Source: an uncultured Bacteroidales bacterium (GTDB lineage: Bacteria; Bacteroidota; Bacteroidia; Bacteroidales; F082). From it: a DNA stretch of 10,107 nt. The position numbers and the translations under genes were made by a program. Position 1 is the first letter of the stretch, and each line of letters starts with the position of its first letter. The notes beneath the pieces were generated by a model. It searched no databases, had not been told where the DNA came from, and saw only the letters and a list, made by a program, of their open reading frames with translations. The DNA lies in contig CALCYT010000037.1 in the NCBI GenBank assembly GCA_937906455.1, positions 1 through 10,107 of the forward strand, written 5' to 3'. Positions 6,228 through 10,107 of this stretch are shown one piece after another.

Positions 6228-6872
6228 ATGGAAACTGACACTATCAGAAAAGGATCGGTTTTTTATTTGGCTGATGATCATGTGGAATTTGGAGCTACTT
6301 TGGACCATGAGACAGGCAATGCGACTTATAGAATCGCAATTGTGCCAGATGAGGTTACGGTGGTTGAAAACAACGACAGTCAAAGCAGTCACATTTTTTT
6401 GTGGTTGGGTGTCGCGCTCGTGGTTGTTGCCAGCGTTTTGCTTGTCGTCAGATATATTTGGAGAAAGAATCGCAACAACGATAGAAAAGCAAAACAAAGC
6501 GAACAGGATACTTCGTTGAGATATGAACTGCTGAAACACAAGGAGATATATAAAAAGTTCTGTCAGAAAGGCTATTTCTCAAAGGTCAGAAAACCCAATC
6601 TTGAAGTTGTTGAAGAACATGAAATTAACGAGCTTTGCGAGGCTGTTTCAGAAGTTTTCCCGACATTCGTCGAGTATCTTAATAACCATGGGATAGCCGC
6701 TAAAGATTTACAGTTTTGCTGTCTGGTGAAATCACGCCTTTCAACGTTGGAACTATCAGAGATTTATTGCATTTCGGATAGCGCAATCTTTAAAAAGAAA
6801 CATAAAATCAAAAACCAGCTCGGTTTCGAGTCCGACCAAAGAACTTTGGATGAGATTTTTGAGGAAATGTAA
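6228..6872 (+). CDS. Membrane-anchored LuxR-like HTH protein
   Basis: A 214-residue protein. Residues 1-54 are a short polar domain of unknown function. Residues 55-77 (from HIFLWL to VVRYI) form one membrane helix followed by RKNRNNDRK, so by the positive-inside rule the C-terminal part is cytoplasmic. The C-terminal region has FPTFVEYLNNHGIAAKDLQF, then CCLVKSRLSTLELSEIYCIS and a basic KKKHKIKNQLG helix (HTH about 171-199). This pattern matches the C-terminal HTH of Bacteroidales membrane regulators that usually carry TPR repeats; here there are none. I infer a one-component envelope sensor. The ATG at 6228 was chosen because the upstream in-frame sequence looks non-coding. It converges on the toxin-antitoxin pair, with 9 bp between stops and no terminator visible. 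Confidence 0.72.
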   Translation: METDTIRKGSVFYLADDHVEFGATLDHETGNATYRIAIVPDEVTVVENNDSQSSHIFLWLGVALVVVASVLLVVRYIWRKNRNNDRKAKQSEQDTSLRYELLKHKEIYKKFCQKGYFSKVRKPNLEVVEEHEINELCEAVSEVFPTFVEYLNNHGIAAKDLQFCCLVKSRLSTLELSEIYCISDSAIFKKKHKIKNQLGFESDQRTLDEIFEEM

Positions 6873-6881
6873 AATGTTATT

Positions 6882-7043
6882 CTACAGATAGTTCTTTGCT
6901 GGAACAGAATATATCACGCCGTCGTCTCCGCATACAATGATATCTTCGTTGTTTTTGGCTTTCTCTTCCAACATCTTTCGTTCGGCGATTTTCAAGCCAT
7001 AGACGATTTTGTCTATCATTTCTTTATGTTCTTTGGTTGACAT
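6882..7043 (-). CDS. Small partner protein of the zeta-like kinase, putative antitoxin
   Basis: A 53-residue cytoplasmic protein: a charged helix (STKEHKEMIDKIVYGLKIAE) followed by a short strand hairpin, IIVCGDDGVIYSVPAKNYL. There is no signal peptide or membrane segment. The ATG at 7043 gives a 20-bp overlap with the end of the kinase gene, implying translational coupling; a TTG at 7079 would extend it but is less likely. Small proteins ending in a strand-turn-strand with a V-x-P-type finish commonly follow COG4185-type kinase genes, which supports an antitoxin role. No DNA-binding motif is evident. The gene is very likely real; its function is inferred from position. Confidence 0.65.
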   Translation of the reverse strand: MSTKEHKEMIDKIVYGLKIAERKMLEEKAKNNEDIIVCGDDGVIYSVPAKNYL

Positions 7044-7611
7044 ATTCTTTGATTTTTGTGAAACAATCTTTATTTTCAATTATGGTATTTTGATTCTTAC
7101 CACCAGTTGCAACAATTGTCCTTGGAGTCTTGCTGTTATCAACTAGAATCCAAGTGTCAACTATAGGCATATAAATATCAAATAGATTATTTAATCCAGT
7201 CCAATAACGTCTGATAATTGTATCTTTCGGAATATCATGGCCGCCATTTTCAACACGTTTCGCCACGCGTCTAATTGCCTGTTCAGGTGACTTTAACCAT
7301 AAAAACAACAATGTTACTTCATATCCTTTTTGATGTGCCGTTTCGACCAGTTTGAAATATGATCGTGTTGATAATGTTGTTTCTATAGAGAAGCTTTCTT
7401 CTTTTTGCAGAAGTTCGTCTATGCGTTTGAGCATGAGTTTTCCTGCCTCAATAGCCATTCCGTCAGGATTGAAAGGAGAGAGTCCTCGTGCTATTTCATC
7501 GGCGTTGACAAATTCCTTACAGTTTAAAATATTAGGCAAAACACTGTAGGATGCCGTTGTTTTGCCAGCACCATTTGGACCACTGATTATATATAGATTT
7601 TTGTCTTTCAC
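7024..7611 (-). CDS. Zeta-toxin/COG4185-type P-loop kinase
   Basis: A 195-residue cytoplasmic P-loop protein. The Walker A motif is GPNGAGKTT (residues 11-19). NADEIARGLSPFNPDG follows, as in zeta-type kinases, then SIETTLSTRSYFKLV, a VTLLFLWL strand with SPEQAIRRVAKRV, and GGHDIPKDTIIRRYWTGL, the block conserved in COG4185 proteins. Zeta toxins phosphorylate UDP-activated amino sugars, but the substrate of the COG4185 branch is unsettled. No ATG is available before the P-loop; candidates are GTG at 7611 and TTG at 7623. GTG is preferred because VKDKNLYIISGPNG resembles usual family starts and leaves room after the -7 box. It overlaps its small downstream partner by 20 bp. Length is normal and no key residue is missing. 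The promoter lies in the tail of a truncated lipoprotein copy. Confidence 0.82.
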   Translation of the reverse strand: MKDKNLYIISGPNGAGKTTASYSVLPNILNCKEFVNADEIARGLSPFNPDGMAIEAGKLMLKRIDELLQKEESFSIETTLSTRSYFKLVETAHQKGYEVTLLFLWLKSPEQAIRRVAKRVENGGHDIPKDTIIRRYWTGLNNLFDIYMPIVDTWILVDNSKTPRTIVATGGKNQNTIIENKDCFTKIKEYVNQRT

Positions 7612-7616
7612 TGTTT

Positions 7617-7868
7617 TTAACAATGTGCAAAGATAATAAAAAAGTTTGATATGAGGTGTTTTTTGAAAAACTTTTGCGCCTCGTTAGAGTTTGTTGTCTG
7701 AAACAGCAGACGCAGTCTGCAATCCTCGCTGATGCTGTCGAGGAAGCGGTATTCGTTGTAGCAGTTAGGGCACAGGTTAGTGTTGGCTGTGACGATGACC
7801 TCGATGTCCTGTTTATGCGAACAGGCCATTAAGCCTAAGAGAATAGAGAATAAAAAGAGTTTTTTCAT
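7617..7868 (-). pseudogene. Truncated 5' copy of the thioredoxin/propeller lipoprotein gene
   Basis: Starting at ATG 7868 the frame reproduces the first 67 or so residues of the 1897-3285 lipoprotein exactly, including lipobox Cys16 and CPNC. At 7667 homology stops after NEAQKF and an unrelated tail (FKKHLISNFFIIFAHC) runs to a stop at 7617. An 83-residue lipoprotein could be made, but its thioredoxin-like part is cut short, so this is probably a recombination remnant. The tail codons overlap the kinase promoter box. If the shared leader drives transcription, it would read into the kinase gene. Confidence 0.8.
7628..7635 (-). promoter_or_regulatory. -7 box TATCTTTG for the kinase gene
   Basis: The minus strand reads TATCTTTGCA, a full match to TAnnTTTG followed by CA. 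It ends 4 bases before the TTG at 7623 and 16 bases before the GTG at 7611, which favours the GTG start and a very short leader. No convincing -33 TTTG is visible 19-21 bp upstream, where the sequence is the repeat junction. Confidence 0.55.
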
Positions 7869-7916
7869 GTTTGATAATTTGAATTTGACCATAATTTTGA
7901 ATTTTTAATTGCGCCT
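7667..7916. repeat. 250-bp direct repeat, copy C
   Basis: Identical to 3084-3333. Here it is followed on the right by CTTTTTAGC and the 18-unit minisatellite, and on the left by the start region of the kinase gene. Complete identity, including at silent positions, means a recent duplication or continuing gene conversion. Confidence 0.93.
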
Positions 7917-7923
7917 TTTTAGC

Positions 7924-8085
7924 GGCGTTAAGGGCGTTAAGGGCATTAAGGGCGTTAATGGCGTTAAGGGCGTTAATGGCGTTAAGGGCGTTAAGGGCGT
8001 TAAGGGCGTTAATGGCGTTAAGGGCATTAATGGCATTAATGGCATCAAGGGCGTTAATGGCATTAATGCCCTTAATGGCGTTAAT
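7924..8085. repeat. 9-bp minisatellite, eighteen units
   Basis: Eighteen tandem units (162 bp) of consensus GGCRTTAAK, with variants at position 4 (G or A) and position 9 (G or T), one GGCATCAAG and one GCCCTTAAT. The array begins 7 bases after the leader repeat and ends 2 bases before the stop codon of the T9SS gene. Because the unit is nine bases it stays open in several frames. The plus strand reads Gly-Val-Lys/Asn repeats; the minus strand, in the T9SS gene frame beyond tandem TAG TAA stops, reads Leu-Thr/Met-Pro. There is no sign that either is translated. Confidence 0.95.
8053..8078. terminator. Palindrome at the end of the T9SS gene, possible terminator
   Basis: GGCATTAATGCC at 8059-8070 is a perfect palindrome. 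Pairing extends to 26 bases (8053-8078) with one mismatch and one G-T wobble. It starts 9 bases after the T9SS gene stop on the minus strand. The centre leaves little loop and no T-run follows, so termination is only a possibility. It arises where one minisatellite unit is changed to GCCCTTAAT. Confidence 0.3.
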
Positions 8086-8087
8086 TA

Positions 8088-9548
8088 CTATTCCTTTACT
8101 ATTCTTTCAGTGAACTCTGAGCCGTCAGCCATTCTCACTTTCATGACGTAAACGCCTGAGCTGAGGCCTGAGACGTCGATTGTGCCGGAGTTAAAGTTCT
8201 GCAACTTTACCAAACGCCCGTCTATCGAATAGATTGCTATTGAATTGCAGCCCGAGTTTTCCGCAAAGCTGATGCTGATGACATCTTTCGCAGGGTTGGG
8301 ATGGCAGATGAAAGGATTTCCCGAAAATGAAATTTCAGACGCAGATAATTTTTCATCAAATATCACAGCATAAATTTTTGAAGATTGATAAAACTGAGAG
8401 TCGGACTCATAAAGCCAGCCGCTAATTGCCAATCCACCATTGGAGCGCACAACAAGCCCATAGTTAAGCAGTGCTCTATAGCCAAAACAGACCACCTCAT
8501 CCAATACATTCAGGTCAAAATCGAGATATTCGACAGTAAGCTCCAGCTTGTATTGTTGTCTGGCAGTCCATACAATATATATTCTGCCGTCATCGGTCAC
8601 AGCAATGTTATGTGGCATCAGTGGCATCGCAACATCACAATTACCATAGGCAAACTGGAATTGCTCAACAACCTGAAAATCGTGATTGAATTTTATAATG
8701 AAATTATAATATTTGTATGGATATGATGTTTCATGTGCCGGAATAGTGACAATAAAACTGTCGTCATTAAGATACTTGCCATTTATATGTCCGTAGTATC
8801 GCACATGATCATATTGCCCCACTCTATACAGGGGGTGTCGGGCGATACGGTTAAACATCTCGTCATATTCCTCAATATAAGTAATGTCACCATAGCTCGG
8901 ATGTCTTGAACATGTAATGAAACCGTATCGTAAAGGATTTTTGCTGATGATGAAAAACGGGCGTTGAGCAACCTCCTCAAACATACGTCGGACCGGTTGT
9001 GAGACAAATTTTGTTGTGCCGTCGAGACCGACGACAATAAAACGCTCGGTGGTGTCGCTGTCGCAGCCGTGAATCACAATGTCGTTGTTGTGATTTATGA
9101 AAGCCCTGAAATCAGTACCTATTGTGCCGCTGATGTCAAGCTCAGTGTCGATTTCGTTGACAATTTCAAGATTGTCATTGATATACAAGGCCTTGAAGTG
9201 GCTGACATCGTCTTGGCGGTAAAACGTAGTCAGAATATTGCTATTATCGTCGAAAGGGTTGCGTAGTTTCGGACAACCGCCGTGAATCCTGAACATAGAG
9301 CCCGGTATGAAAGAGGAGTCTATCGCCACCCCTTCAGGAGTGATTTTAAACAGGTTCATTCCTATGTCATTTCCATTTTCGTCAAAAACATCGTCATCGA
9401 CCAGAAAATTGCCGTCGCTCATCTCTATGATGCTGTAGCACTGGTGAGAGTGCCCGTCCGTGCCATCGTGGTTCCAAACATTGTAGTTCTGCGCTGAGAC
9501 CACAAGGGCAAGCATAAAGATTGCTGTTGTTATAAAGAACTTTTTCAT
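8088..9548 (-). CDS. Secreted protein with T9SS C-terminal sorting domain
   Basis: A 486-residue exported protein. Residues 1-19 are a signal peptide (MKKFFITTAIFMLALVVSAQ). Residues 20-405 are strand-rich with recurring D-G-N/T turns (SDGNFLVDDD, TDDGRIYIVW, SNGGLAISGW), consistent with a beta-propeller. I see no catalytic motif. Residues 409-486 are a type A T9SS sorting domain: HPNPAKDVISISF, AIYSIDGRLVKLQNF, then LSSGVYVMKV and a terminal ERIVKE. The protein should therefore cross the outer membrane through the T9SS and be anchored to the surface or released. The ATG at 9548 directly precedes the signal peptide. The stop TAG is followed in frame by TAA. A hairpin lies 17 bp upstream of the start. 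Its biological role is unknown. Confidence 0.88.
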   Translation of the reverse strand: MKKFFITTAIFMLALVVSAQNYNVWNHDGTDGHSHQCYSIIEMSDGNFLVDDDVFDENGNDIGMNLFKITPEGVAIDSSFIPGSMFRIHGGCPKLRNPFDDNSNILTTFYRQDDVSHFKALYINDNLEIVNEIDTELDISGTIGTDFRAFINHNNDIVIHGCDSDTTERFIVVGLDGTTKFVSQPVRRMFEEVAQRPFFIISKNPLRYGFITCSRHPSYGDITYIEEYDEMFNRIARHPLYRVGQYDHVRYYGHINGKYLNDDSFIVTIPAHETSYPYKYYNFIIKFNHDFQVVEQFQFAYGNCDVAMPLMPHNIAVTDDGRIYIVWTARQQYKLELTVEYLDFDLNVLDEVVCFGYRALLNYGLVVRSNGGLAISGWLYESDSQFYQSSKIYAVIFDEKLSASEISFSGNPFICHPNPAKDVISISFAENSGCNSIAIYSIDGRLVKLQNFNSGTIDVSGLSSGVYVMKVRMADGSEFTERIVKE

Positions 9549-9564
9549 AATATTAAAATATCAA

Positions 9565-9595
9565 GTGACAATGGTTTTAAATAGACCCTTGTCAC
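9565..9595. terminator. Hairpin between the unidentified gene and the T9SS gene
   Basis: GTGACAATGGT at 9565-9575 pairs with ACCCTTGTCAC at 9585-9595: an 11-bp stem with one mismatch and a 9-base loop. On the minus strand it begins 9 bases after the upstream stop (9605) and ends 16 bases before the T9SS gene ATG, followed by an AT-rich but not pure T stretch. It may terminate the upstream transcript, or act as a leader structure, because no room remains for a promoter between hairpin and ATG. Confidence 0.45.
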
Positions 9596-9604
9596 ATATT
9601 ATTA

Positions 9605-10107
9605 CTATAATCTTACCTCTATTTGCGTTGCTGTAATGATACCATATTCAACATCCAATGTATGGTTCAGTGTGGTTTGTTCATTACAGGATTTATTATC
9701 AGGATCGGCACTCAAAGCTATTACAAGACCTTGAATAATGGTTTTAATATGAGGTCTGTGCTCTTCAGCCAAATCAAGATATGCATTCAAATAATCACAC
9801 ATGTCTTCACTGGTAATCTTATGGTGAGTAACATTACATCCATAACAATTAAACAATTGAGGATAGTGTAAGTAATCAAAATGTGTATTTGAAATACTTG
9901 TGAAGAAAACCCTTTCTGATAAATTAGGATGATAAATGCTCGTGTTAAAACATTCTGTCAAAACCAGTGCTGCATATTGCCATTGGTACAGCGTATCAAC
10001 AGGAAAACAGTCACACAGAGTGCTGTCGTATGTGAAATTTCTGTACGACAAGCCGCTTGTCAATGTCGTGTTTACAGTTACGGTTGTTGTAGTGGCATTC
10101 GCATCAA
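9605..10107 (-). CDS. Unidentified protein, 5' end outside the window
   Basis: The frame ends at TAG (9605) and stays open to the right edge of the window. The TTG at 10063 is unlikely to be the start, because the codons before it continue as DANATTTVTVNTT without a stop, so at least 167 residues are present. The visible part has a Thr/Val/Asn-rich beginning that looks like a beta-sandwich end or linker, then a cysteine-containing region (STLCDCFPVD, FNCYGCNVTHHK) and helices (CDYLNAYLDLAEEHRPHIKT). It ends GIITATQIEVRL. There is no T9SS sorting domain at the C-terminus. I do not recognise a family. The Thr-rich start and cysteine pairs suggest an exported protein, which remains unproven. Confidence 0.7.
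   Translation of the reverse strand, partial: DANATTTTVTVNTTLTSGLSYRNFTYDSTLCDCFPVDTLYQWQYAALVLTECFNTSIYHPNLSERVFFTSISNTHFDYLHYPQLFNCYGCNVTHHKITSEDMCDYLNAYLDLAEEHRPHIKTIIQGLVIALSADPDNKSCNEQTTLNHTLDVEYGIITATQIEVRL

Noticed and set aside
3084..7916. Composite transposon or insertion sequence
   Set aside because: The repeats flank the segment, but there is no transposase, no terminal inverted repeat and no target-site duplication that I can see.
7924..8085. CRISPR array
   Set aside because: Units are 9 bp and directly adjacent with no spacers, and there are no cas genes.
7909..8151. Plus-strand open frame encoding a collagen-like Gly-Val-Lys repeat protein
   Set aside because: It begins at TTG, consists almost wholly of the 9-bp minisatellite and then runs antisense into the T9SS gene. 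No signal peptide or promoter supports it.
8385..9497. Plus- and minus-strand frames inside the T9SS gene
   Set aside because: They overlap a clear coding sequence in other frames and show no protein features.

Overview
The window looks like chromosomal DNA from a member of the Bacteroidota, most likely Bacteroidales. The evidence is a gingipain-type (C25) peptidase, a secreted protein with a type IX secretion (T9SS) C-terminal sorting domain, a DUF1573 protein, lipoproteins with thioredoxin folds, and TAnnTTTG-type -7 promoter boxes. I cannot name a species. No rRNA, tRNA, transposase, phage gene or CRISPR array was seen.

Layout, left to right. 51-1784 (minus) is a C25 peptidase that stops soon after its catalytic cysteine and looks C-terminally truncated. 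Its promoter region (1817-1854) carries a perfect 12-bp inverted repeat around the -7 box. 1897-5746 (minus) reads as one gene cluster, in transcription order: a cysteine-rich lipoprotein with a hydrophobic C-terminus, a TlpA-like thioredoxin lipoprotein, a DUF1573 protein, and a lipoprotein with an N-terminal CPNC thioredoxin-like part and a long region that may be a beta-propeller. 5747-6227 holds no gene but is dense in repeats: a 9-bp minisatellite, a second copy of the lipoprotein leader, and TGGAA repeats with 11-bp spacing. 6228-6872 (plus) is a membrane-anchored LuxR-like helix-turn-helix protein. It converges on a zeta/COG4185-type P-loop kinase gene with a small overlapping partner (6882-7611, minus), a probable toxin-antitoxin module. 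7617-7868 is a truncated copy of the start of the 1897-3285 lipoprotein gene. 7924-8085 is a second minisatellite of 18 units. 8088-9548 (minus) is a T9SS-exported protein. 9605 to the right edge is the 3' part of an unidentified gene.

The main structural feature is a 250-bp direct repeat, identical by eye, at 3084-3333 and 7667-7916. It brackets about 4.6 kb that contains most of the thioredoxin/DUF1573 cluster, the regulator and the toxin-antitoxin pair. One crossover between the copies would remove that segment and leave the lipoprotein gene intact beside the minisatellite and the T9SS gene. Segments of the same leader sequence occur four times in the window, twice joined to the same 9-bp minisatellite, which suggests a dispersed, recombining repeat family.

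Functionally, the 1897-5746 cluster looks like an envelope redox or cysteine-peptide system: two lipoproteins with CxxC thioredoxin-like sites, an exported DUF1573 protein and a potential cysteine-rich substrate. This is inferred from gene content and is the best candidate here for a poorly described system.
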